Source: Niabella agricola
GTDB taxonomy: Bacteria > Bacteroidota > Bacteroidia > Chitinophagales > Chitinophagaceae
Assembly (NCBI RefSeq): GCF_021538615.1
Contig: NZ_JAJHIZ010000003.1
Span: 1,798,001 to 1,862,000, forward strand
Length of the DNA: 64,000 nucleotides
Direction of reading: 5' to 3'
Shown here one piece after another: positions 45,494 to 54,187 of this stretch. Both the position numbers and the translations under genes were made by a program. Under the pieces are notes generated by a model that worked only from the letters and a program-made list of their open reading frames with translations, did no database searches and was not told the DNA's origin. The stretch's first letter is position 1. Every line of letters starts with the position of its first letter.

Positions 45494-46186
45494 TCAGTTA
45501 CCTGCTGCAATCAATTCCAACGTTGGCACATCATTTAACATCAGCTCCTTGCCAACGGTACGGATCCATCCCTGTTCTGAAAATTCCAGCAAAAACTTGT
45601 ATACCGTTTCATAGGTAGCCCCGATATAAGCAGACAGGTCTTGCCGGCTGATGGCTACCACCGGGCCAGCAGCGGTTACACTTCCGATCTTCGTCTGTAT
45701 CTCGAGAATCGCTTTTGCCGTCCGTGTCCTTACGGAAACATGCACCAGCTCCTGCATCCGTCGTTCAGACAACTGCAGCTCATCGGCGAAGAACAGCATA
45801 AATGCATGTAAAAGTGCTGGGTTTACCGCCAGTGTCTTTCTGAAGAACTCCATGTCTATAAAGCATAAGGTACCAGCGCTGATAGCAATAGCCCCAACCG
45901 GGTAAACCGAAGAATGGGTAGAAATACCCCGGTGCCCCAGGATATCATCCGGCCCTGCAAAACGGATGATCAGATCCTTGCCCTGCTCCCAATGCTTGAA
46001 TACTTTAACAATTCCGTCGATAACAAAATAAATGCCTGTAACCGGATCACCCGCTTTAAAGATTGAAGCTCCTTTTTTATATGGTATAATCCTGCAATGT
46101 ACATCCAGCGCAGGCCACCACTCCTGCAGGCACATCCGGTACAAAAAACTTTTTTCAATATCAGCCTTGCGCATTTGCTTTTTCAT
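45494..46186 (-). CDS. Crp/Fnr-family transcriptional regulator
   Basis: 230 residues from the ATG at 46186; a TTG at 46195 would add three. The cyclic-nucleotide-binding-type beta-barrel is visible (RIIPYKKGASIFKAGDPVTGIYFVIDGIVKVFKH; IIRFAGPDDILGHRGISTHSS), followed by the dimer helix and a Crp-type winged helix (ISRQDLSAYIGATYETVYKFLLEFSEQGWI). No N-terminal cysteine cluster for an FeS centre, so an oxygen-sensing Fnr role is unlikely. It is divergent from the nitrate transporter, so it is the best candidate regulator of the nitrate genes. Confidence 0.9.
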   Translation of the reverse strand: MKKQMRKADIEKSFLYRMCLQEWWPALDVHCRIIPYKKGASIFKAGDPVTGIYFVIDGIVKVFKHWEQGKDLIIRFAGPDDILGHRGISTHSSVYPVGAIAISAGTLCFIDMEFFRKTLAVNPALLHAFMLFFADELQLSERRMQELVHVSVRTRTAKAILEIQTKIGSVTAAGPVVAISRQDLSAYIGATYETVYKFLLEFSEQGWIRTVGKELMLNDVPTLELIAAGN

Positions 46187-46225
46187 GGGTGACAAAATTA
46201 TGGATATTGTTCAATAATTAACATT

Positions 46226-46251
46226 ATAAAATATTATATGTAATATTTTAT
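46226..46251. promoter_or_regulatory. Perfect 11-bp inverted repeat near the Crp/Fnr gene
   Basis: Arms ATAAAATATTA (46226-46236) and TAATATTTTAT (46241-46251) with a 4-bp spacer TATG, starting 40 bp upstream of the regulator start codon. Size and symmetry suit a dimeric Crp-type protein; autoregulation would fit. Confidence 0.5.
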
Positions 46252-46344
46252 TCTAAAAAATTCCTACATTTACAATTAATACTATTATATATGTAATATA
46301 TTTTTATTAATAATATCGAAATGACGATGTTTTACATGTAAATA

Positions 46345-46362
46345 TAAATATTACAATATTTA
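46345..46362. promoter_or_regulatory. Inverted repeat shared with the nirB promoter
   Basis: Arms TAAATATT and AATATTTA with a 2-bp spacer, 156 bp upstream of the narK start. The same core with a 1-bp spacer occurs at 55086-55101 before nirB. Confidence 0.45.
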
Positions 46363-46517
46363 ATAAATTAACGATTGCTGTCAATTCTAAAATCCTTTCT
46401 GTTCAGTTATGAATAGTAAAAATCTGTCGACAGCAGCTATTGCACCCAGGAGATTCCGCCCGCGCCCTCTCGCCAGACTTTATACGTCCCATCCTGTAAC
46501 TATCTTTTCACAATATT

Positions 46518-47819
46518 ATGACTCCATCCAACATCCCGCTTACAAAACTGAACGTTTTTTCCCTGAAAGGCGTACAAATGCGCACTTTTCACATTACCTG
46601 GCTCACATTCTTCATTTGCTTTTTTGGCTGGTTCGGACTAGCGCCGTTGATGCCCACGATCAAACAAGAGCTGAACCTGACCAAATCCCAGATTGGGAAC
46701 ATTGTTATTGCATCCGTTTCCGGAACCATCGTAGCGCGCCTGATCATTGGCAGGCTCTGTGACTCCTGGGGACCCCGGAAAACCTACACCGCTCTACTGC
46801 TGCTGGGCGCGCTTCCTGTAACATTTGTTGGATTGGCCAACGACTACGCCACCTTTCTCCTGTTCCGCCTGGCCATCAGTATTATCGGCGCCTCCTTTGT
46901 AATCACCCAGTTTCACACTTCGGTGATGTTTGCCGCAAACATTAAAGGAACCGCCAACGCCGTGGCCGGCGGCTGGGGCAACCTGGGCGGAGGCATTACC
47001 AATATGACCATGCCACTGGTATTCGCCGCCATTTTAGGACTTGGCTATACGTCGCAGCAAGCCTGGCGCTATGCCATGATCCTGCCCGGACTATTGATGC
47101 TACTGGCAGCATTTTTATATTACCGGTATACCAAGGATACACCCGAAGGCAATTATGACGAAATCAAACGCGAAAAAAAAGCAGCCCCCAAAACAAACTA
47201 CAGCATACTCAAGGACTGGCGGATTTGGGCCCTGGCGCTGGCTTATGCCATGGGCTTTGGTATGGAAATCACTTTTGACAATGTTGCGGCACTGCATTTT
47301 GTACAGGCGTTCAAACTCAGTCAATCATCCGCGGGATTCTGGGCAGGCGTATTCGGCCTCATGAATCTTTTCGCCCGGGCCCTCGGTGGCATTTTTTCCG
47401 ACAAAATAGGAAAGAAACAAGGCATGCGGGGCAAGGGTATTTTCCTTGCACTTATGCTCTTGCTCGAAGGCATTGGGCTCCTGTTATTTGCAAAAGCAGG
47501 CACACTTCCGCTGGCCATTATTTCCATGATCAGCTTTGCCTTATTCCTGAAAATGGTCAATGGCGCTACTTATGCCATGACTCCGTTTATTCATTCAAAA
47601 AATATCGGGCTCATCAGCGGCATTGTGGGCGCCGGCGGCAATGTGGGCGGCATGCTCTTCGGCTTCCTGTTCAAAAGCGATTCCATTACGTATGCAGAAG
47701 CCTTCCGCTACATTGGATTTACGGTAATCGCCGTTTCCTTTATTATCCTGTTTACCCGGTTTGCAAAACGCAGCACCACAACGGCCGCCGCCAGCCTGCA
47801 ACCCGCCAGCGTTGCATAA
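46518..47819 (+). CDS. narK: Nitrate/nitrite MFS transporter (NarK/NasA type)
   Basis: 433 residues, twelve membrane segments, inner membrane. The nitrate signature GGWGNLGGGITNM sits near 153-165, in the position of the first NNP-family signature, and a second one, GAGGNVGGMLFG, near 374-385. FHTSVMFAANIKGTANA is also typical. It takes up nitrate for the reductase 24 bp downstream. Start ATG at 46518; an internal Met at residue 21 (MRTFHITW) is a plausible shorter start. In function it is assimilatory nitrate uptake, so NasA-type by role. Confidence 0.92.
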   Translation: MTPSNIPLTKLNVFSLKGVQMRTFHITWLTFFICFFGWFGLAPLMPTIKQELNLTKSQIGNIVIASVSGTIVARLIIGRLCDSWGPRKTYTALLLLGALPVTFVGLANDYATFLLFRLAISIIGASFVITQFHTSVMFAANIKGTANAVAGGWGNLGGGITNMTMPLVFAAILGLGYTSQQAWRYAMILPGLLMLLAAFLYYRYTKDTPEGNYDEIKREKKAAPKTNYSILKDWRIWALALAYAMGFGMEITFDNVAALHFVQAFKLSQSSAGFWAGVFGLMNLFARALGGIFSDKIGKKQGMRGKGIFLALMLLLEGIGLLLFAKAGTLPLAIISMISFALFLKMVNGATYAMTPFIHSKNIGLISGIVGAGGNVGGMLFGFLFKSDSITYAEAFRYIGFTVIAVSFIILFTRFAKRSTTTAAASLQPASVA

Positions 47820-47843
47820 AAAACAAAACAGTTCCTTTTATTT

Positions 47844-50800
47844 ATGAGCATTCCAAAACCAGATCAGCATTTTACCGACAGTACAGCAAAAACCACCTGC
47901 TGTTACTGCGGCGTGGGCTGCGGCATTTCTGTACATAAAGATAAGCTGGGCAAACTGCAGGTAACCGGCGATGCCGATTACCCGGTAAATAAAGGCATGC
48001 TCTGCAGTAAAGGCATGAATCTGCATTACACCGTAAATGATCAAAGCGACCGGTTACTCTACCCGGAAATGCGATACAGCAAAAGCGGACCACGGGCAAG
48101 GGTTGCATGGGACAAAGCATTGGAACGGACCGCAGCCGTATTTAAAACCCTTATTGAAAAATACGGTCCCGACTCCGTCGCATTTTATGCATCAGGTCAA
48201 TGCCTTACCGAAGAATACTATGTGGTAAACAAACTAATAAAAGGTTTTATTCGCAGCAATAACATCGACACCAACTCCCGGCTTTGCATGAGCAGTGCGG
48301 TGGTCGCTTACAAAATGAGCCTGGGAGAAGACAGCGTTCCGGCATGCTATGAAGACCTGGAACTTTCAGACGTGATTTTTGTAGCCGGCGCCAACCCCGC
48401 CTGGTGTCATCCGATCTTGTGGAGGCGGATAGAAGCAGCCAGACAACAGAACCCCAACCTCAAGATCATTGTCAGTGATCCACGCTATACCCAAACCTGC
48501 TCAATCGCCGATCTGCACCTGCAACTCAATCCCGGCACCGATATCACCCTGCACCATGCCATCGGAAGGGTTTTGATTGAGAACGGCTGCATCGACCACT
48601 CTTTTATAAAGGACCACACAGAAGGATTTGAACAATACAAAACAACCGTTTTTCAAAAAACCATTTCCGAAGCTGCAATACACTGCGGGATTTCCGAAGC
48701 AGCCATCCTGCAAACCGCGGAATACATCAGCAATGCAAAAGGGTTTATTACCCTATGGACAATGGGACTAAACCAAAGTGTGGTCGGTGTTCAGAAGAAC
48801 CTCTCTCTTATCAATCTCAATCTTATCACCGGCCATATCGGGAAACCAGGCTCCGGCCCTTTATCTCTAACCGGCCAGCCCAATGCTATGGGCGGCAGGG
48901 AAGTAGGCGGATTGAGCAACCTGTTACCCGCCCACCGCAACTTAACCAACGAAACACACCGTAAAGAGGTGGAAGCATTCTGGGGCGTTGCACCGGGAAC
49001 CATTTCTTCCAAACCTGGGCTTACCGCTACCGAAATGTTTGAAGCGCTGGAAGATGGGCGGCTGAAAGCCATCTGGATTTTATGCACCAATCCGCTCATT
49101 AGCCTGCCGGATGTGCGCAGGGCCGAAACCGCATTAAAAAAAGCAAAATTTGTAGTGGTGCAGGAAATCAGCAACAAGCCCGAAACCCTGAACTATGCCG
49201 ATGTAGTGTTGCCGGCCGCCGCATGGACGGAGAAGGAAGGCACCATGACCAATGCCGAGCGCCGCATCAGTTATCTGCAAAAAATAACGGAGGCGCCTGG
49301 CGAAGCATTACCAGACGCCACCATTATTTGTCGCTTCGCACAAAAAATGGGATTTAAAGGCTTCGACTTTGAAAGTCCGGCTGACATCTTCGACGAACAC
49401 GCCGCGTTAACCAGGGGCACCCATATCGACATCAGCAATCTTAGCTATGCGCTACTTCAGCAACGCAGAAGCATTCAATGGCCCTTCACCACAGCGCACC
49501 TTGATGCAGAAGACCCCAATATGCAATCGGGCACCCGGCGGTTGTTTGAGGATAAAAGATTTCACACTGCTTCACAACGCGCCATCATCCATGCGTTTGA
49601 TGATCAAAACAGATCCGAACCACTCACGCCGGAACATCCGCTTATCTTAACCACGGGCCGCATACGTGACCAGTGGCACACTATGAGCAAAACAGGTAAG
49701 GTAAATAAGCTCAAACAGCATATCGCCGAGTCATTCCTGGAAATCCATCCGGCGGATGCGGCGGCACGCAATATAGGAGACAACGACCTGGTTGAAATCC
49801 AAAGCAGCCGCGGCACGGCGAGGGTAAAAGCCAAACCGACCCACACCATTAAACAGGGCGTTGTATTCATGCCTATGCATTGGGGAAAGATACTGAACAG
49901 CGACCTGACACGGGCTAACAACCTTACCAATAACCTGGTGGACCCCCACAGTAAAGAACCGGATTTTAAGTTCACAGCAGTACAGGTAGCACTATATAAA
50001 AAACCCGTACAAAAGATTCTTGTTATCGGCGCCGGGGCCGGGGCCTGCGGCTTTGTAAAAAGCTACAGGTCACTGAATACCGATGACAGCATTGAGGTAT
50101 TCAGCAAAGAAAATACCCCTTTTTACAACCGGGTATTGCTCCCTGATTATATCACCGGCACACTGCAATGGAACGGGCTTATAAAAATGACAGCAGCCGA
50201 AGAATACAGCCACAACATCAAACTGCATCGTGGAGTAAGCATCACGCATATTGACCGGGACCTCAAAACCGTAACAGACAGCAATGGCCATATACACAAC
50301 TATGATATCCTGATCCTTGCCACCGGCAGCAACCCGGCAATGCCAAAAGAGATACCAAAGATGAAGGGCATCTTTACGATGCGTAGCCGGCCGGATGCAG
50401 ACGCTTTTAAAGCCTACATCCGGCAGCAAAAGGGCCGGGTAGTGATCGTAGGCGCCGGCCTGCTGGGCGTGGAACTGGCAGCGTCGCTCCGGGAGATGCA
50501 CATCGACGTTGCCATCCTTAACCGATCGTCTCGGATGATGGACCGGCAGCTGGACGCCCTGGGCAGTCAGCTTTTATACGAGGAACTGACCGACAAGGGC
50601 ATCGAAATATATTTCAATGACGCAACGGAACGCATCCTGGGCAACACTGCAGTAACCGGCATCCTCCTCAAAAGCGGGCGTACGCTTACCTGCACCGCCA
50701 TTGTATTTGCGATTGGTACCACCCCTAATATTGAACTGGCGCGAATGGCCGGATTGGAATGCAAAAGAGGCGTCGTGGTTGATGAATACCTGCAAACCTC

Positions 50801-51410
50801 GGCTCCCGGCATTTTTGCCATTGGTGAAATCGCAGAATTCAAAGGCATGCTATATGGCATTACCGCTGCGGCGGAACAACAGGCCGAGATTGCAGCCCGC
50901 TATCTGAACGGAGACATCACCCGGTATTACAATGGCTCGCTATTAATGAACATTCTGAAAATGCACGGCACCGATCTCTGCTCCCTGGGGATGCCAGAAT
51001 GTCCCAACGATCCCGCATATGAAGAAGTGGTTTTTATAGATAAAGCACAGCGCTATTATAAAAAATGCATCATCCACAACGATCGCCTGGTGGGCGCCAT
51101 CCTCATTGGTGATAAGCAGGAATTTCTGGAATACCGCAACCTCATTGAAAACAAAATCGAACTCAGTGAAAAACGGCTACAGCTGCTACGTTCCGGAAAA
51201 GCGCCCGAGCCGGTAATCGGCAGGTTGATCTGCAGCTGTAACAACATAGGAGAAGGCAATCTGATAAATAAAATTAAAGAAGGCTGTACAGATCATTTAC
51301 AACTGTGCCAGCTGACTGGTGCAGGAATGGGCTGTGGCAGCTGCAAACCGGAGGTCAAAACAGTTCTCGAACGAGCATTGGAAACGGCCTCAAAAGCAGT
51401 CAGCCTTTAA
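47844..51410 (+). CDS. Assimilatory nitrate reductase fused to an FAD/NAD(P)H oxidoreductase module
   Basis: 1188-residue three-part enzyme. First, a molybdopterin reductase: [4Fe-4S] ligands Cys19, Cys22, Cys26 and Cys54, the Mo-bis-MGD domain (LCMSSAVVAYKMSLGEDSVP; LTGQPNAMGGREVGGLSNLLP) and a dinucleotide-binding domain beginning near 595 (LILTTGRIRDQWHTMSKTG). Second, from about 724 an FAD domain (ILVIGAGAGACGF) and from about 863 an NAD(P) domain (VVIVGAGLLGVELAA), as in the front of NirB/NasB. Third, a [2Fe-2S] BFD-like tail near 1129-1180 (CSCNN; GMGCGSC). In classical NasA the BFD tail follows directly; here the flavin module is inserted, so one chain could take electrons from NAD(P)H to nitrate. 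Confidence 0.92.
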   Translation: MSIPKPDQHFTDSTAKTTCCYCGVGCGISVHKDKLGKLQVTGDADYPVNKGMLCSKGMNLHYTVNDQSDRLLYPEMRYSKSGPRARVAWDKALERTAAVFKTLIEKYGPDSVAFYASGQCLTEEYYVVNKLIKGFIRSNNIDTNSRLCMSSAVVAYKMSLGEDSVPACYEDLELSDVIFVAGANPAWCHPILWRRIEAARQQNPNLKIIVSDPRYTQTCSIADLHLQLNPGTDITLHHAIGRVLIENGCIDHSFIKDHTEGFEQYKTTVFQKTISEAAIHCGISEAAILQTAEYISNAKGFITLWTMGLNQSVVGVQKNLSLINLNLITGHIGKPGSGPLSLTGQPNAMGGREVGGLSNLLPAHRNLTNETHRKEVEAFWGVAPGTISSKPGLTATEMFEALEDGRLKAIWILCTNPLISLPDVRRAETALKKAKFVVVQEISNKPETLNYADVVLPAAAWTEKEGTMTNAERRISYLQKITEAPGEALPDATIICRFAQKMGFKGFDFESPADIFDEHAALTRGTHIDISNLSYALLQQRRSIQWPFTTAHLDAEDPNMQSGTRRLFEDKRFHTASQRAIIHAFDDQNRSEPLTPEHPLILTTGRIRDQWHTMSKTGKVNKLKQHIAESFLEIHPADAAARNIGDNDLVEIQSSRGTARVKAKPTHTIKQGVVFMPMHWGKILNSDLTRANNLTNNLVDPHSKEPDFKFTAVQVALYKKPVQKILVIGAGAGACGFVKSYRSLNTDDSIEVFSKENTPFYNRVLLPDYITGTLQWNGLIKMTAAEEYSHNIKLHRGVSITHIDRDLKTVTDSNGHIHNYDILILATGSNPAMPKEIPKMKGIFTMRSRPDADAFKAYIRQQKGRVVIVGAGLLGVELAASLREMHIDVAILNRSSRMMDRQLDALGSQLLYEELTDKGIEIYFNDATERILGNTAVTGILLKSGRTLTCTAIVFAIGTTPNIELARMAGLECKRGVVVDEYLQTSAPGIFAIGEIAEFKGMLYGITAAAEQQAEIAARYLNGDITRYYNGSLLMNILKMHGTDLCSLGMPECPNDPAYEEVVFIDKAQRYYKKCIIHNDRLVGAILIGDKQEFLEYRNLIENKIELSEKRLQLLRSGKAPEPVIGRLICSCNNIGEGNLINKIKEGCTDHLQLCQLTGAGMGCGSCKPEVKTVLERALETASKAVSL

Positions 51411-51421
51411 ATACAGCACAT

Positions 51422-52915
51422 ATGAGCGAAAGAATCACTATAAAAATCAATTTTCCCGGAGGCATTATATCGCCGGGCGTATTGCATGAGATACTCGCGC
51501 AACTGGAAAACAATGGCACGGACCAGGTCCGTTTTGGATTACGGCAGCAACTGCTGATCAGCGGCCGGGCAGATGCGCTGCATCCGCTTAAGGCCTACCT
51601 GGAAACAACAAAGCTCGTTTACGAAACCGGCCAGGACGCATTTCCCAATATGGTTACCTCCTATCCTGCTGAAGAAATTTTCATCAATCACACCTGGCTA
51701 AGCGAAGGCGTATACAAGGACATCCTGGATGCGGTTGACTACACGCCGAAAGTAAAGATCAACATCTCCGACAGCAACCAGAGTTTCACCCCGCTGCTCA
51801 CCGGCAATATCAATTGGGTGGCGGCCGTTGACACACCGCATTTCTGGCATCTTTTTATCCGGTTCCCAAAAACCAATATCATTTATGAGTGGGACCAAAT
51901 GGTGTACACCAATGATATAGCTCAATGTTCCCGGGCTATCGAATCGCTTATATGGACACACCCGCACTTATTTTACGATCAGCCCGATGCCGATGGACGG
52001 CTCCTTTTCCGTTTACTGGGCAACAATGCTTATATCACTAAACCCGCGGCACAACCCGCCTTATTGCCCGATTTCAACCTCCCTTATTATGAAGGACTGC
52101 ACAGGTACAACAATAAATACTGGCTGGGAGTGTACCGGAGAGATGAGTTGTTTTCCACCGCATTCCTGAAAGATCTCTGCCGGATCTGTTTGCAAACAAA
52201 GATCGGTCAGCTTTGCGCTACCCCCTGGAAGTCCATCATCGTAAAAGGGATCACAGAAAAAGACAAGCCCTTATGGAACGCGCTTTTGAATACACACACC
52301 ATTAACATGCGGCATGCTGCCAATGAATTAAATTTCCAGGTAGAAGACAACAGCTCACCTGCCACCCGGCTAAAGCAATACCTGGTAAAAAAACTAAACA
52401 CCCACGATACCAGAACCTTCGGCCTTTGCATCGGCATCAAAACCCGTAAAAAAAGTGAAATCTTCAGCAGCATCCTGGTAAAGCGCAAACCTTTCTTTCA
52501 GTTAGGCAACAAAGCCCTGTTTTACGTTTACGATATCCTTTGCGCCCACGCGTACAATCCCAACAAACGAACGGGTTTTATAGCCGGCAGCAACCTTCCA
52601 AAATTCATGCTTGTCAAATACCTCAACCGTTCATTAAAAGACTTTTACACCCGGATGGCCGATCCAAACCAGCTTCCTGCTGAAAGTGCCTCCCTGCCTG
52701 TGCCTGAAATAGCGGCTCCAGAAGACACCTGCGTGCATCAATGCCCGCATTGCCTTACCATTTACGATCCCTGCATCGGAGAGCCCGAACATTGTATTCC
52801 TTCCGGCACAGCATTCGCTGAACTGCCCTCTGCCTATACCTGCCCCCTATGCGATACCGGAAAAGATCAGTTTATAAAAATTGAAAAAACAAGCCTGGGG
52901 TTACAAACGGTTTAG
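51422..52915 (+). CDS. Siroheme-less nitrite/sulfite-reductase-like protein with C-terminal rubredoxin
   Basis: 497 residues from the ATG at 51422, 11 bp after the nitrate reductase stop. The N-terminal part resembles the ferredoxin-like half-domain of nitrite reductase (INFPGGIISPGVLHEILAQL; VRFGLRQQLLISG). Where NirB carries CxxxxxC and CxxxC for siroheme and [4Fe-4S], this protein has MVTSYPAEEIF and INISDSNQSFTPL, so all four ligands are gone. A second half follows (LCRICLQTKIGQLCATPWKSIIVKGI). Residues of about 438-487 are a rubredoxin: CPHC and CPLC knuckles with IYDPCIGEPEHCIPSGTAFAELP between them and GKDQF after. Probably an electron-transfer partner of the reductase; not a nitrite reductase itself. 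Confidence 0.82.
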   Translation: MSERITIKINFPGGIISPGVLHEILAQLENNGTDQVRFGLRQQLLISGRADALHPLKAYLETTKLVYETGQDAFPNMVTSYPAEEIFINHTWLSEGVYKDILDAVDYTPKVKINISDSNQSFTPLLTGNINWVAAVDTPHFWHLFIRFPKTNIIYEWDQMVYTNDIAQCSRAIESLIWTHPHLFYDQPDADGRLLFRLLGNNAYITKPAAQPALLPDFNLPYYEGLHRYNNKYWLGVYRRDELFSTAFLKDLCRICLQTKIGQLCATPWKSIIVKGITEKDKPLWNALLNTHTINMRHAANELNFQVEDNSSPATRLKQYLVKKLNTHDTRTFGLCIGIKTRKKSEIFSSILVKRKPFFQLGNKALFYVYDILCAHAYNPNKRTGFIAGSNLPKFMLVKYLNRSLKDFYTRMADPNQLPAESASLPVPEIAAPEDTCVHQCPHCLTIYDPCIGEPEHCIPSGTAFAELPSAYTCPLCDTGKDQFIKIEKTSLGLQTV

Positions 52916-53010
52916 CCGGCAGGTTTTCACCGTTTTCCCCTGCAAAAGCAAGAGATTCATCGTTCAATCATCCGTAACCTGCATACCTCATCAGTATCAT
53001 CGGCCGGCGT

Positions 53011-53310
53011 TCAGCGCTCATCCCCCGGCCCCGGTTTAACATCGCTATGTCCCAGGCTCCTACCCGGACATACCTGGTCCCGTACCATTTGTTTCAATTC
53101 CTTTACTTCCGGGAAACCGCCATACCGCTCCCGGTCAAAAATGCATTCCCCGTTCAGATCAATCTGAAAACGTCCGCTCACTGCGCTTGGCTGAAGACTT
53201 ACGCTTCTCAGCTCTTGTTCAAACGTAGTCAGCAATTCCTGCGCTATATAAGCCGCACGCAGCAGCCATTTACATTTTGGACAATATTCAATTACAATTT
53301 CCGGTTTCAT
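53011..53310 (-). CDS. SelT/SelW/SelH-family (Rdx-type) protein
   Basis: 99 residues with the thioredoxin-like SelW fold: IEYCPKCKWLLRAAYIAQELLTTF at 5-28, where CPKC is the CxxC redox pair, then GRFQIDLNGECIFDRERYGGFPEVKELKQMVRD. The usual selenocysteine place is a cysteine. Bacterial members are thought to act in redox or thiol chemistry. The gene is on the opposite strand to the reductase, convergent with the rubredoxin-tailed gene. A functional link to the nitrate genes is not proven. Confidence 0.88.
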   Translation of the reverse strand: MKPEIVIEYCPKCKWLLRAAYIAQELLTTFEQELRSVSLQPSAVSGRFQIDLNGECIFDRERYGGFPEVKELKQMVRDQVCPGRSLGHSDVKPGPGDER

Positions 53311-53377
53311 GTAACAAAGTTATTGAATAACTTCCCCCACCTGTTGCTGGGTTATTGATAATTTGATGAACCTGAGC

Positions 53378-54115
53378 CTATGTCAACGTTATTGCTTGTT
53401 CAATGATCTCTTCCGTCTCAGTGTTAAAAATCAAAACTCCTTCTTGTTGATCGGCAAGCTGCCCGATCAATGCTCCCTGTTTTGTCCACACGGAACTTTT
53501 TCCGACACTTTGAAAATTATCGCAAGATCCAACACAATTAGACATCAAAACGGGTATCGAAAATTTTCTTGCAACAGCCGGATAGTGTTGCATTGCTTTA
53601 TCAATTCCATTTTGAGATTTAGCAACACTTGCAACGTAAATATTTGCTCCCAGCAGCATTGCTTTGTTTGAGTGCCCTGCCTGCAAACTTTCATAACAAA
53701 TTGCCGGAGCAATTTTTTCCTTATTGATCGTCAAAATAATTTGTTCATCACCACCAACAAAATAGGGGAACTCATCCGCATGCAGCTGCTGTTTTGAATA
53801 GGTTTTTCTCGGTACATTCGGTTGAAAGATCAACATACTGATTTGTATTCCCGCATTTGCTTTTGTTGGTACGCCAACACCAATAGTTATGTTATTTTCA
53901 TTGCTCATTTCCTGAAAATCATCAAATATTTTATCATCCCTGTCTTGTGCGAATACTTTTGCAAGTGTGGGCTCATAGCCCGTGATCGAAAGTTCGGGGA
54001 AAAATACGGCATCTGTTTTCCGGGCAATTACCAGGTCGATCATTTTTTTATGCGCTGTTACATTTTCGGTGATATTACCTTTTGCCGGTCTTATTTGAGC
54101 TACTGCTATTTTCAT
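53378..54115 (-). CDS. Carbon-nitrogen hydrolase (nitrilase superfamily)
   Basis: 245 residues. The Glu-Lys-Cys catalytic triad is visible: FFPELSITGYEP near 38-49 (Glu), YSKQQLHADE near 105-114 (Lys) and APAICYESLQAG near 135-146 (Cys). The C-terminal GKSSVWTKQGALIG is typical. Family members split amides or nitriles and could release ammonia, which would fit nitrogen assimilation, but the substrate cannot be told. The gene seems more AT-rich than its neighbours and is inserted between the reductase block and cobA, which hints at separate acquisition. Confidence 0.88.
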   Translation of the reverse strand: MKIAVAQIRPAKGNITENVTAHKKMIDLVIARKTDAVFFPELSITGYEPTLAKVFAQDRDDKIFDDFQEMSNENNITIGVGVPTKANAGIQISMLIFQPNVPRKTYSKQQLHADEFPYFVGGDEQIILTINKEKIAPAICYESLQAGHSNKAMLLGANIYVASVAKSQNGIDKAMQHYPAVARKFSIPVLMSNCVGSCDNFQSVGKSSVWTKQGALIGQLADQQEGVLIFNTETEEIIEQAITLT

Positions 54116-54187
54116 TATATGGTTCGTTTGAGTATTGTTTGCCGCAAATGTTGACCCGATAAATACGGCATATTACAAAGAAACCGC

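Larger units (their letters stand above)
46187..46517. promoter_or_regulatory. AT-rich divergent control region between the Crp/Fnr gene and narK
   Basis: About 330 bp without a credible gene. The segment 46196-46380 is far poorer in G and C than the surrounding genes. It contains two perfect palindromes with AATATT cores and a 12-bp palindrome TTTACATGTAAA at 46331-46342. The right part (46440-46517) has normal composition and leads into narK. Confidence 0.65.

Noticed and set aside
46409..46762. Open frame starting in the narK leader
   Set aside because: It runs out of frame into narK, has low-complexity composition and no start context better than narK itself.
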